Positions 26,381 to 35,852 of a DNA stretch of 55,198 nucleotides are shown here, one piece after another. The number at the start of each line of letters is the position of its first letter. Position 1 is the first letter of the stretch. The notes beneath the pieces are model-generated. The model did no database searches. It worked only from the letters and a program-made list of their open reading frames with translations, and was not told where the DNA came from. The stretch is taken from NCBI GenBank assembly GCA_964560765.1, contig CAZLMG010000027.1:1-55198 (forward strand), given 5' to 3'. This stretch comes from CAZLMG01 sp964560765. GTDB taxonomy: Bacteria > Bdellovibrionota_B > Oligoflexia > Oligoflexales > CAZLMG01. A program made the translations under genes and the position numbers.

Positions 26381-26698
26381 ACCATAGGCGCACAGTCGGG
26401 CGATGGAGCTCCCTCGTTCGACTGAGATTTGGCGCCCTTAGGTCGGGTGTCGAGCCGTGATCGTCGATGGAACCGACGGGAATCGACGGATATCCTAATT
26501 AGATTAGAGATCCCTGGTTGTTATCTGACGTGTCGGTGACGAGCGGGTGGTGTGGGGGCTGATTCCAGACGCTGGAGCAAACGAGATCATTGGCATTTTT
26601 CGAAGTCTGAAGGCTGGGGCGGAGGTGGCCTGAAGTCTGCAAAGTCTGACTTATGCACCCAACGAAAGTTCGATTTTCTACCTTTGCGAGGAGGAATT
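26381..26698. other. Intergenic spacer
   Basis: The open frame from 26552 runs through this spacer but has no coding character before ATG 26699. I see no gene. The short direct echo around GATCGTCGATGGAACCGACGG and AATCGACGG gives no clear hairpin. Confidence 0.35.
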
Positions 26699-27526
26699 AT
26701 GTACGAGCAACTCAGAGCCTCTTGGTTTGCCGCTGTGGCTGTGATGAGTATGGCAGCATGCACCGTAGAAGACGTGCCCAGCGAGCAGGTTGGCACTTCG
26801 ACACGCCGTGCAGCTTCGTCGACGCAGCAAGATGCAGAGCGGTTGGCCCTACAGGGACCGGCCGATGTCGGCAACTACGAGGCCATCAAGGAAGGTGAGG
26901 TTATCAATGCGAGTGATCTGTACGTGCCGGAGGAAGCGCTCATTCCGTACATCACTTGCCACTGTCGTGGGAATGCGACGCTGAGCATCCAGGATTTGCG
27001 CAGTCGAGATGATCTGTTTTCTGCTAGAGACCTGGCGATCCCTTTGGATACTTGCATTTCCGAGACGTTCAACGCTGGTGATTTTCATTATGCAAAGCAG
27101 AAATTCAGCGGCGAGTTATCTTTTCTCGAAAACCGTGTGCTCGGCGTCCTTGATGCAAAGGGTACCGACGTGCAAGTCAAAGTCGATTTTGCCGTCGCTG
27201 TGATCGTTGACGAGTGCGGAGGTACCGGTGGCGATGACCCCGGAGTCCCCTCGCCACCACCGGGAGACCGGCCAGATGAAGGTTGCGACAAGGCCTTTTG
27301 CATACCTGATCAGAAGCCGGACGCGCCCAGCGATGGTGGTGGCACGCCAACCAAGCCTGTTGAGCGAACGCCTGTCGAGATCAGTTGCCAGGACTTGTTT
27401 GGAGCGAGCTACTCCGTCGATTGTGGCGACAAGTGCTGTTTGCTGACGATCGATATGAGGCTCCAATGCAATCAGTACCCCCAATATGCCTGCAAAAGTA
27501 AGGGTGGCAGCTCTATGTCTCTATAA
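26699..27526 (+). CDS. Lipoprotein of unknown function with a Pro/Gly-rich middle
   Basis: ATG 26699 has a perfect AGGAGG ribosome site and yields a lipoprotein signal ending SMAAC. Residues 75-190 look like one small beta domain with cysteines CHC and DTC. A low-complexity linker follows (GGDDPGVPSPPPGDRPDEG), then a short cysteine-rich end (SCQDLFG, DCGDKCCLL, LQCNQYPQYAC). The linker-plus-knot layout is that of surface-exposed proteins. No family was recognised. It stands alone between the YD operon and the DUF1554 operon. Confidence 0.6.
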   Translation: MYEQLRASWFAAVAVMSMAACTVEDVPSEQVGTSTRRAASSTQQDAERLALQGPADVGNYEAIKEGEVINASDLYVPEEALIPYITCHCRGNATLSIQDLRSRDDLFSARDLAIPLDTCISETFNAGDFHYAKQKFSGELSFLENRVLGVLDAKGTDVQVKVDFAVAVIVDECGGTGGDDPGVPSPPPGDRPDEGCDKAFCIPDQKPDAPSDGGGTPTKPVERTPVEISCQDLFGASYSVDCGDKCCLLTIDMRLQCNQYPQYACKSKGGSSMSL

Positions 27527-27631
27527 TGATAGCTGAATTCCCGCCGCGAAAGGGAGGTCGTCGCGGAAATGTTGCGGGCTTAAGTTCCCAGCAATATTGA
27601 CCGAAATGATGCTTATGCGGGGGGATTACCG

Positions 27632-29107
27632 ATGCGTAGCGTATCAATGATCAGCATGATTACGGCCATTGTCGCCGTCAGCTTAAGTTGCGCGCGTGCT
27701 GTCTCCAACTCCTCGGACTCCTCTAATAGCAAGATTAGCAAGAACCCAAGCGCGCCACTGGACCGTGAGGGATTGGAGCGGCTGGGGTACCTGCAAGATC
27801 CATTGGCCAATGCTTACGGCCACCGCGCAACGTGGTTGCCTGGGCTTGGCCGCGCGATGGTTGGCCTCGCCGTGCCTTTGATCAATACCGCAGGGGGACT
27901 TGCCGCCTATGTGCTGAGTTCGTCACAAGCAGTTTCCGAGACGGATAGGCTAGCATCAAGCGATTATCAATCAGCGAGCATTCCAGTTGGATTTTTGCCA
28001 GTGGAGGATTTCGGGGATCAAGAGTCGGTGACGATGCAGTTAGACCTGTCTGGTATTGCTGGTGCCGAGATGGATGGTGCGATGATCGTCATCACTCTGG
28101 CTCCATCCAAAACTTCACCCTTGCAGGTAGCAGCGATTCGAGGTTCTAGCGGTGTCTCGGGGCTAATCTATCGATTTGTCGCTGGACAGTTATCAACGTT
28201 TGCCGAATCGTTTTTCATTCAAGGCGAGGGCGATGGGATTGCCAAACTACTCATTCCAGCCAAAGGTAACAACGAAGGCTATGCCTACTACCGGGTTAAC
28301 GAACCTGTGGTCGTGCTTGCTCAGCGCGAGAACGGAAGTTTGGAGCCAGTTGACGCCATTATTCAAACTCCGGACAGCGATTTTGACCCGTTAAGCAAGA
28401 GTTTTGCCGAGGCGGGTTTGAAGTCGGAAGCCACGGCAACTTATCAGGGTCACTCGGTGACGTTTACGCCTCTGGTTCAGAAGTTACTGCTGGGGACAGT
28501 CGCATTCTTGTCTTCGGGCGCTTACTCCATTGCGGAATCGCCTGGTGGATCTTTGTCATCAGGTTTTCACGGCCGCGAGGAGGCAGACCGCATTTGTCAG
28601 GCATTAGGTGCTGCCGACCCCAACATCGCCGGGCGAATGGGGCAGTTTCAGGCAGAGTGGAAAGCCGTGTTACGCAGCAGCGGGCAGGCCATGGGCTCTG
28701 GTCTTGCGCTTGTAGGAGACGTCCATCGTCCGGACCCTTCGACCGCGGGATTTCAGTTTATCTCTGATCGCGCTGATTTTTTTGATCAGGTGACCTCGTT
28801 AGCTTTAGCGATCAATGTGACGGAGCGACGCACGACAGATGGGGGTAGCGGCCCCCTCAGCCCTCTGGTTTGGACGGGCTACGCGACGGACGCAACGTCG
28901 ACTGCCGGAACATGTGAAGATTGGACTTCGAAAGCTGCTCCCGGTACCAGCAGCGCTATTGCAGGTCAGCTGAGCTCGACGTCCACTTACCTGAACTATC
29001 CGCCGGGTGTTGGCAATTGTGCGACTGGTAAGAATCGCTTGTACTGCATTAGCGTCAACCATGACATCGACACCAGTGCGGGTCTAGCTGGCGGGGGCGG
29101 ACTATGA
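27632..29107 (+). CDS. Lipoprotein with a C-terminal DUF1554 (endostatin-like) domain
   Basis: Signal peptide ends VSLSC (C20); a Ser/Asn-rich linker follows. Residues 120-260 are strand-rich with no family recognised. Residues about 315-485 match DUF1554, a C-type-lectin/endostatin-like fold common in Leptospira surface proteins: EEADRICQALGAADPNIAG, an AVLRSS strand, VWTGYATDATS, TCEDWTS, GNCATGKNRLYCIS. The cysteine spacing is preserved. Members are thought to bind host or surface ligands. The stop codon overlaps the start of the next gene (ATGA), so the two are translationally coupled, an odd pairing of an exported and a cytoplasmic protein. Confidence 0.75.
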   Translation: MRSVSMISMITAIVAVSLSCARAVSNSSDSSNSKISKNPSAPLDREGLERLGYLQDPLANAYGHRATWLPGLGRAMVGLAVPLINTAGGLAAYVLSSSQAVSETDRLASSDYQSASIPVGFLPVEDFGDQESVTMQLDLSGIAGAEMDGAMIVITLAPSKTSPLQVAAIRGSSGVSGLIYRFVAGQLSTFAESFFIQGEGDGIAKLLIPAKGNNEGYAYYRVNEPVVVLAQRENGSLEPVDAIIQTPDSDFDPLSKSFAEAGLKSEATATYQGHSVTFTPLVQKLLLGTVAFLSSGAYSIAESPGGSLSSGFHGREEADRICQALGAADPNIAGRMGQFQAEWKAVLRSSGQAMGSGLALVGDVHRPDPSTAGFQFISDRADFFDQVTSLALAINVTERRTTDGGSGPLSPLVWTGYATDATSTAGTCEDWTSKAAPGTSSAIAGQLSSTSTYLNYPPGVGNCATGKNRLYCISVNHDIDTSAGLAGGGGL

Positions 29108-30282
29108 ATCGCCCCAGCGCCAAGTATTGGACTACCGCCACCGTCACGGCGACTAAATCGGAGGTGCGGGAATACATGCGAGCTCAGTCGCCAGAACAAG
29201 CGACAGCTGCGGCCTTGGGACGTATTGCCGAATTACACGACGATATTACTTCTGAAGGTCTGTTGCGGCGCTTTGTGTTCTGCGTCTCGGCTCTGCACTA
29301 TCACTTGCAGTTCGGGGGCTTGGACGGTCGTCAGATCAAGAGTGTGATCGATACGGCAACGGCATTGATACGTGCCCAACTGGGTATGAGTCGACGCGGC
29401 TTGGCTGGCGACCTATTGGGAGAGTTGTCTCTGGTGCGCAGCCAGATTGAAAGGGCGGGTGGAGAGCATTTTCTCGCTGCGTGGAATCTCGAACTTTCAG
29501 CCCGATCGATGGACTTGAATGACGCAAACCGTCGCATTGTTACGTTGACGGGCCGGGCTATGAGGCAAATGCGTCTCGGAAATAGCGAGGATGTGCTTGC
29601 CGATAGCGATCGGTTGGAGGCCTTGGAGATTAACAACCGAGAGCGGGCGCAGATTTGCTTCATGCGCGCTCAGATTCATCGATTTGGCCACCAGTTCGAC
29701 GCAGCCATGCAAGCGATCGATCGTGGCATGGTGCATGCGCGTGGCATCAGCGACCAAGAAGAAGCCTTAGCCTTTGAGAAGTTACTGCTCGTCGCCCAGC
29801 AGACGGGCAATCTTCGCCCTGTAACCAACAGCGTACGCGCACGCGGTGATCACTTTGATGCGACCCGATTTCTGGAAGTGCATCTCTTGACCAAGGCGGC
29901 GCCGCGCAAAATATGGCTCAATCAGGTGGCGACCATTAGTACTCGGGCGCGTGCTAACAATCTGGCCGTACATCGTCTGGGAACGACCTATGACGCCGCC
30001 CTCTGTCTTGAGAACTGTTACGATCCAGAAATCCCCACCGAATTCCGCCTCGCCGAATTGGGTGAGATGCTTGCTAAGCGTAACCAACTGCCAACTCTTC
30101 AGCAGGAGTTGATGTTCTTGGCAGGGGCATATGCGTGGCTCCTCCGAGGGCGATTTAACGAGTTGGCTCGTATGATTGGGCGCGATTACATGGCCCTTTC
30201 GCAGCGCGCCTCGATGGGACTCAGTGACGACGCCCTTTCCGTCATGGACGAAGAGAGGCACCCAAAGTCCATCGCTGCTTAA
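29104..30282 (+). CDS. Cytoplasmic TPR-like helical repeat protein
   Basis: The 392-residue product has no signal peptide or membrane segment. It is almost all alpha helix, with TPR-like spacing: for example LTGRAMRQMRLGNSEDVLADSDRLEAL followed by AQICFMRAQIHRFG and then FDAAMQAIDRGMVHARG. Such repeats make protein-binding solenoids. Its ATG overlaps the stop of the DUF1554 lipoprotein by four bases, so a link in regulation or assembly is likely. The N-terminal 110 residues are helical but match nothing I know. Possible roles are a chaperone, regulator or scaffold for the lipoprotein. Confidence 0.6.
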   Translation: MNRPSAKYWTTATVTATKSEVREYMRAQSPEQATAAALGRIAELHDDITSEGLLRRFVFCVSALHYHLQFGGLDGRQIKSVIDTATALIRAQLGMSRRGLAGDLLGELSLVRSQIERAGGEHFLAAWNLELSARSMDLNDANRRIVTLTGRAMRQMRLGNSEDVLADSDRLEALEINNRERAQICFMRAQIHRFGHQFDAAMQAIDRGMVHARGISDQEEALAFEKLLLVAQQTGNLRPVTNSVRARGDHFDATRFLEVHLLTKAAPRKIWLNQVATISTRARANNLAVHRLGTTYDAALCLENCYDPEIPTEFRLAELGEMLAKRNQLPTLQQELMFLAGAYAWLLRGRFNELARMIGRDYMALSQRASMGLSDDALSVMDEERHPKSIAA

Positions 30283-30400
30283 GCGGATATTCAAAGATAG
30301 TTCACATATCATTGCTCAGCGATGATAGCTTCGATTGAGTATGGGTGCATAGGCCGAGCGTACCTGCTAGAGCTTATCGACGTTTGCCCCAGCGTCGACT

Positions 30401-30619
30401 TTGCGATGGTTGTCTTTCCTCGAGGTTGACTCTGGTGGGCCAGTATTCATTTTGGAGAGATACTTGGTTGGTGTCAACTCTGGCTTTCGCTATTCGAGAG
30501 ATGGCTCACTTCGAAGTTACATTACGAATATTCGCGGTCAAAGCGCCAAAAGTGTCCTCGACTATGCCTTTTCCTATGAGGACAGCGAGGCGCGACCATC
30601 GCCGATTGGGGGCTGGTAA
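30401..30619 (+). pseudogene. Remnant of a trypsin-like serine protease
   Basis: The 72-residue frame contains VDSGGPVF, the serine motif of trypsin-like proteases (GDSGGP), followed at the right distance by LVGVNSGF, the conserved strand after it. The upstream two thirds of such an enzyme, with the His and Asp motifs, cannot be found in any frame between 30283 and 30400. It is therefore a C-terminal remnant of a deleted gene. Confidence 0.45.
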
Positions 30620-30671
30620 ACAGGCGCGCAAGAGTCTCTGTCCTGCTTGAGGCCACTCGCTCTCGGTATCA

Positions 30672-30881
30672 ATGGCATATTGGCACCCGACCAGCGCTCG
30701 GCTGGTGCGACAATATGTGAAAACAAATAATGGCGAGCGGGAATATGGCGTCATCAAAGCCATCAGCGAAAATGGCACGCTGCTGGTCTTGGTGCCGCGC
30801 ATGTTGCAAACGGGATTCAATAGTCGGGAAGTCAAGGTTCCCATCAGCGTGGATGTACGCACTGTGAGTTGGGGACGCTGA
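30672..30881 (+). CDS. Small hypothetical protein
   Basis: The 69-residue frame begins MAYWHPTSARLVRQYVKT and has a plausible beta-rich composition (YGVIKAISENGTLLVLVPR), but only a poor ribosome site. It may be a real small gene or the end of a broken one, since the preceding stretch contains a protease remnant. It converges on the large Calx-beta lipoprotein gene, ending 18 bases from it. Confidence 0.35.
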   Translation: MAYWHPTSARLVRQYVKTNNGEREYGVIKAISENGTLLVLVPRMLQTGFNSREVKVPISVDVRTVSWGR

Positions 30882-30898
30882 TTACACCTTCAACGACT

Positions 30899-33800
30899 CT
30901 ATTTGTAAACGCTGACAAAAGGATGGACTCCAGAAATCGAGACCAACCAGGCCACAAAGGGAGCTCCTTGCCCGTCCATGACCAGCTGTGGTTGCAGACC
31001 AAGATTGTGGTACATGGGTTTGCTGGCGAATACGATTGGCGAGGCTCCCACCGTTGAACCGGCGACATTTCTCTCAATCGTGCTGATTGCTGACCAGCTG
31101 TTGCCGCTGAACTCGGCGCTTTTGAGTCGCCCTAGGTAGCTAGGACCAATGTCGTCCTCTTGCCATAAGGCCACGATCCTACCGCTGCTATCGATCACGA
31201 CTTGGGGTCGGGGGGGATAGCCCTTGCCGGCACTTGCCTGCAGGACTCCGGACGGGCAAAAGCTCGTGCCAGTGAATAATGCGTGCTCGATCTTATATAC
31301 AATCGCCGTACTCGCGGCGCTGCCGGAACCAGTGCGGGCAATGACAGCGGCCAGGCCACTATCGTTGATCGCGCCAACGGGATCATGGACCCAGAAGTCC
31401 CCTGCAACGGAATTGCAAAGCACGCGAGAGACGGGCTGCCACTGGCTATTGCTGAAGACGCGGGCGAAAATGCAATATTTTCCAGAACCCTCCGCCGCAG
31501 ATTGGTCCCAGGCACGCCAGGTAACGATCTTATGATTCCCGTTAGGGGATACATCCAGGTGGACCTGCGAAAAGGCCCGGATGGAACCATTGGTATGGGC
31601 ATCGATGATAGTCGCTCCGCTCCAAATGCTCGAAGACGAGAATTCACGAATCTTTAAGGACTGAGCTTGGGCGCTTGGTTCGCCAACAATATAGGCAACT
31701 GAGGTTACGTTATTTGCGGCGATGTCGGCAGCAAAGGACAGGTCTTGAGAAAAGTGCACTGAGCCGTCTTCCCCAAGCGCGTGAGCCTCGCTCCAATTGC
31801 CGTTACCATTTACGAAAGCTTTGATACCCCTCTGTCCTTCGATATCTTGGATGCCGACCATAACAAAATCACCGTTCGTCCTAGAAAATAGGTAGCTGAG
31901 CTGAGATTCAACAGGAATCGAGTTCGTTGGGCTAGAATCGCCACTCCTCCGTGCGCGACTCACATTGAGCTCTCCAGGTGACTCGAAAGTTGTTATGTAG
32001 GCGTCGGCGACGTTCAGGCCGGCTGCAACGCGCGGGCCTCCGTAAATCTGAAAGCGATTGGTGTTTGCGGTCTGCTCAGTGTGCCGGTCGGTTATGACTA
32101 GAGAACTTGATACTTTGTCGATCTGCAGCGAGTGAACATAGGACCCGGTCTTGTAGTTGTAGGCTACAAAAATGCCAGATGGCGCTGGCGCGGCGTGCAG
32201 GACCCCAGAGGCGTAGAGCTCTTGCGACACTGGGCGGGTGAGCGGTTGGCCGATGTTCCAATTTCTTCCACTGCTGCTGCCCGCAGAATAGTCGCAGCTA
32301 ACCGAGTTCGAGCTTATCTGCAGTCGAAAGCTCAGCAAGTTCGATTGAAGGGCCCCGTCATTCGCATAGCAACCAAAGTCATGAATACCAACCGGCAGGC
32401 TCGAAACGGAAATCATCGCTTGGTTTTGAGAAATGCTCACGTTTAGCCCCGAACACTCCAGAGATGGAATGGTGTTGTCCGGATCTGACAACACAAAGGT
32501 CAGGCTGTCGCTACCGGCACCCTCATTCGCGCTTAGGAGGAAGGGGTTTGACGGAGTTCCCGTGCCAGTAATTGAGGTCCCTAAGAACTCTGCTGGAAGG
32601 TTAAACTGAATGGTCGGCGGCTCGGGTGTGTCCCTAACCTGAATGGTCAAGACTAGATTGCTGGTTGACTCCCCATTTGCTGTTGCCTTGACGCTGATCG
32701 TACATTGGCTGCCTACGTCCAGCTGACGAGGCTGTGCCACGATTTCGCCATGGTCAGGAAAGGTGTTGACAGTCGGACCTGAGCCAGGAAACGAAAAGGA
32801 GCAAGTCGTTTGTGGGCCATTTAATAAATAGGTGATGGCGTCGCCATCAGCATCTGTCGCAACGATGTTGATGGAATTCGTCACGCCTTCGTAGAAATCA
32901 TAAGATAAAGGAAAATTGCCGCCATTGCTCCAAACAGGAGGGCTCCCTGGCGGGGTCTGGGAGGTGTAGGCAATGGTTATCTCTCTACTGATGGGCTCCA
33001 TGGAGCCGCTACTCGTGGCAAATTCAGTGAAAATGCATTCCCCTGTTGCTAGAGCATTTGCTACTCCACTGAGAATTCCGTTAGCGTTGATGCTCGGAAC
33101 AATACTCCAATCGCCAAGATCACACAGGCTCAAATCAAGAGCGTAGACTATGGTATCTCCCACATCCACGTCTTGTGCGCCTAAATCTCTGCTAAAGACA
33201 ATCCCAGACTCTATATCAATTCGCGTGACGACCGATTTCCAAGTGGCTTCATCATCAGTATTTTGCACTTCGAATTGAATCGTCTTGTTAATCGATTCCA
33301 GAGTATTATTGGCGATAACTTTCAGCTGACAATCACCAACGGCTGCATTTCGAGGTGTACCCGTGACGACTCCTGTAGCTGCATGAATCGCCAAGGCGGG
33401 CTGCCATCCTACGGCGCAGGTGGTGGCAATTGGATCGATCGAAAAAGTAACACCAGTCGGGTAGGGATTAATAACCGCCAGGGCGAGAGAAATTGGGCTA
33501 TCTTCGTTCCACTGATAGATGTCTTGAACATTGGGATCCCAGCTCAATCCCATCGAACACGCTTCGGTCTCTGCGCATTCTGGATCGATGGAGAAAGTGA
33601 AGATACTCTTGCTGCCTAGTTGGATGCGAGAATCAGGAAGTAACTCGATGATGATGCTCTCAATGGGTTCGTCGAGCTGATCGTCGACCAGTTGGAGCGT
33701 CAATGACGACGTTGTTTCGCCGGCCAAAAAGTTGAGTCCGAATCCGAGGATGCTGGTTGGATCGAGGGTAAAATCCTCGTCCACTCTTGCGCTGCCGGAA

Positions 33801-34084
33801 ATGTTAACAGGAAATCTGCTGGAAGCAGGTAGGGGTTCGCTCAGCTGAACTTGCACCGTGTAGTCGCCACTTTTTTCGTGACCGTGGGCCGCTTCGACGA
33901 CAAAGCTTAAGATAGGTAAACGCTCTATGGACGCCGACGAGCCACTCGATGAGCTGGCCGATGAATTTGTCTTCATCGCCACGTATTGTGTCATGGGCTC
34001 TTGACGTTGCGGAGTTGCGCGTGAACAGCCGTTCGCCATTGACCATAGGATTAGGATCGCCAACCTGCACATTGACCAATGCAC
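30899..34084 (-). CDS. Large multi-domain surface lipoprotein (Calx-beta and Ig-like repeats)
   Basis: GTG 34084 follows GGGGGA and gives a short signal peptide ending SMANGC. The 1061-residue product begins with a Ser-rich linker, then a Calx-beta domain at about 55-165 (VDEDFTLDPTSILGF, LQLVDDQLDEPIESIIIEL). Three or four putative-Ig/cadherin-like repeats follow at about 170-600 (IHAATGVVTGTPRNAAVGD, ISVKATANGEST, VATDADGDAITYLLNG). The last 430 residues look like a beta-propeller with repeated ISSSG or DSSGRIVALWQ strands. This is the layout of an adhesin or surface-binding protein. Calx-beta and cadherin-like repeats usually need Ca2+. It is transcribed alone. Confidence 0.7.
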   Translation of the reverse strand: MHWSMCRLAILILWSMANGCSRATPQRQEPMTQYVAMKTNSSASSSSGSSASIERLPILSFVVEAAHGHEKSGDYTVQVQLSEPLPASSRFPVNISGSARVDEDFTLDPTSILGFGLNFLAGETTSSLTLQLVDDQLDEPIESIIIELLPDSRIQLGSKSIFTFSIDPECAETEACSMGLSWDPNVQDIYQWNEDSPISLALAVINPYPTGVTFSIDPIATTCAVGWQPALAIHAATGVVTGTPRNAAVGDCQLKVIANNTLESINKTIQFEVQNTDDEATWKSVVTRIDIESGIVFSRDLGAQDVDVGDTIVYALDLSLCDLGDWSIVPSINANGILSGVANALATGECIFTEFATSSGSMEPISREITIAYTSQTPPGSPPVWSNGGNFPLSYDFYEGVTNSINIVATDADGDAITYLLNGPQTTCSFSFPGSGPTVNTFPDHGEIVAQPRQLDVGSQCTISVKATANGESTSNLVLTIQVRDTPEPPTIQFNLPAEFLGTSITGTGTPSNPFLLSANEGAGSDSLTFVLSDPDNTIPSLECSGLNVSISQNQAMISVSSLPVGIHDFGCYANDGALQSNLLSFRLQISSNSVSCDYSAGSSSGRNWNIGQPLTRPVSQELYASGVLHAAPAPSGIFVAYNYKTGSYVHSLQIDKVSSSLVITDRHTEQTANTNRFQIYGGPRVAAGLNVADAYITTFESPGELNVSRARRSGDSSPTNSIPVESQLSYLFSRTNGDFVMVGIQDIEGQRGIKAFVNGNGNWSEAHALGEDGSVHFSQDLSFAADIAANNVTSVAYIVGEPSAQAQSLKIREFSSSSIWSGATIIDAHTNGSIRAFSQVHLDVSPNGNHKIVTWRAWDQSAAEGSGKYCIFARVFSNSQWQPVSRVLCNSVAGDFWVHDPVGAINDSGLAAVIARTGSGSAASTAIVYKIEHALFTGTSFCPSGVLQASAGKGYPPRPQVVIDSSGRIVALWQEDDIGPSYLGRLKSAEFSGNSWSAISTIERNVAGSTVGASPIVFASKPMYHNLGLQPQLVMDGQGAPFVAWLVSISGVHPFVSVYK

Positions 34085-34338
34085 CGTGTCCCCCGAACAA
34101 AGCGTGTATGGTACCGCCTAAGTCCTATCCGGCTTATCGACACAATCCGTGTGAATATTGATGGATTTCATGAAGGAAGAGGCCGTCTATGGATTCATTG
34201 CCGGAATCATTCATCATTTTGGGGTGGTGGGGCCCACCAGATTGCGTCCGATAAACGCAAAACTTTCTCCAGGGTGGGCTCGCGGTTGAGCGCACCGTGG
34301 GGAAAGTTAAGGGGTCACTCGATGGAAGCGGCACAATT

Positions 34339-34977
34339 TTAATCGATGCGCACAGCCTCGATGCATTGCACTCTGTACACATTGCCGCGTTCCAGGGCAC
34401 CGATGAGCCGAATTTGGCCTTTGCCCTTCTGTAAGTCGATGGCGTCCGCCATGCCGCCTGTATATAGCGCCTGATGCGTCGCACCGTTCGAGAAGACGAT
34501 CGACTGGGCATCGCTTGTAATTCGACCCCGCACATTGTTGTTCGCACAAATCAACGATTGGCCGGGGTCGATGTCGCAATAATAGGCGATCTTGGCGTTA
34601 CTATTGCAATAGATTAATTGATATCCATCAAAGCGACGTGGAGGTGAGGATGTACCGCCCGACGTGACGGGCGAACCACCGCCAATGTCGCGCTCACCTG
34701 TTTTTGGCAGGGAAATGGCACCGTATGAAGTAGCAACATGGAATCGTCCGTTTACCAGTTGAAGTACGAACGGTGGTGTACCCTCATCGCTTAACATGTA
34801 TGCGCAATCGTTGCTCGATGCGCATGTCCAGCGTGTAGAATCTGTACAAATCTGCAAGAACGCGCAGATGTCTATGTGCATGCGATACCTCCCTCGAAGC
34901 CAATCGATGTAACTTTCGGGCAAGTCATCACCGCATCCGCGAAACCATGATGAAGCTTCGGGAGTTATCAAATTCAA
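34339..34977 (-). CDS. Protein of unknown function, start uncertain
   Basis: The 212-residue frame starts at a TTG (34977) only two codons after a TAA and has no ribosome site or signal peptide. It contains paired cysteines (ICAFLQICTDS, WTCASSNDC, YYCDIDPGQSLIC) that would suit an exported protein. The second half has strand repeats (LIYCNSNAKIAYYC, SIVFSNGATHQALY). I infer that the true N-terminus was lost or that a start further down, such as the ATG of MHIDIC, is used. No family was recognised. Confidence 0.4.
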   Translation of the reverse strand: MNLITPEASSWFRGCGDDLPESYIDWLRGRYRMHIDICAFLQICTDSTRWTCASSNDCAYMLSDEGTPPFVLQLVNGRFHVATSYGAISLPKTGERDIGGGSPVTSGGTSSPPRRFDGYQLIYCNSNAKIAYYCDIDPGQSLICANNNVRGRITSDAQSIVFSNGATHQALYTGGMADAIDLQKGKGQIRLIGALERGNVYRVQCIEAVRID

Positions 34978-35155
34978 GCCTTAGCCGCAGCCATTGTTGC
35001 AACAGACGTCGGCTGGTCTTTCCACAGGAATTCCGAGTCATTGACCTTGGCCAGGAACGTGCTTGTCATCCACCGGTTGAGTTGAAGCTGCTTTCGGTGG
35101 CCTAGGCTCTTGAAACCGGATTCTCGACCACAATGCAAGCACTTTGGAGGGCGTT

Positions 35156-35743
35156 ATGATTGCAAGAGCGTTATCGGTAACAGTAGCCATGGTCATGGTA
35201 GCAGCGTGTGTGCCTCGGATGCAAACTCCCGATAGTAACGCGTCGCAGAGCGAGATAGACCCTGTCAACGTCGACGTAACTCACTACCGAGGCACGTCTG
35301 CGGAAGGTATCTGTCTTGCGCAAACCGCAGTCGTAGGGGGGCTGACGATACTCAGCCTGTATCAGGGAAAACGCGATGCCATCTATTCTGATCTACGGTT
35401 TGGTGCCGCTAGCCCTTCAGGAAAGATCCGTTTCTGCGAATCGTCCCGCATAGATGTCAGTAATCCTGTGACTAAGTCCAAGTACTGGACGGATGCTGAA
35501 AACCAGCGAAAGCATTTCGACCTGTCGTGCGACCACACCGACATTGATGGTAATCGCAGGGTTGGCAAGGTTCTGCTCGTGGCATCTTCAGAAGGCGCGC
35601 CGATTGAGGCTGCTGCTGATATTCAACTCAAGAGCTCAGGGTTGTTTGGCTTGGGGAGGCGTCTACTCTTGTCTCAGAACATTTACTGCAAGAATATGAC
35701 AGCGATCAGCGCCGAGGAGTTTTCCCAACTCAAGGTGCAGTAG
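35156..35743 (+). CDS. Lipoprotein of unknown function
   Basis: ATG 35156 follows GGAGGGCG and gives a lipoprotein signal ending MVAAC. The 195-residue protein has a single compact domain with four cysteines (GICLAQ, RFCESS, LSCDHTD, IYCKNM) and mainly beta structure. No family was recognised. It marks the right end of the lipoprotein-rich region; the following genes are of a different kind. Confidence 0.6.
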   Translation: MIARALSVTVAMVMVAACVPRMQTPDSNASQSEIDPVNVDVTHYRGTSAEGICLAQTAVVGGLTILSLYQGKRDAIYSDLRFGAASPSGKIRFCESSRIDVSNPVTKSKYWTDAENQRKHFDLSCDHTDIDGNRRVGKVLLVASSEGAPIEAAADIQLKSSGLFGLGRRLLLSQNIYCKNMTAISAEEFSQLKVQ

Positions 35744-35852
35744 CGCAACGGCCGTGACCTCGTTCACAGTTAATTGTCTGTAGACGCAGTACCTCTGAAA
35801 GTGAGATCTTTTCACGAAAACCTGACTCACTTTTAGATAAGGGCTGTGGCAA

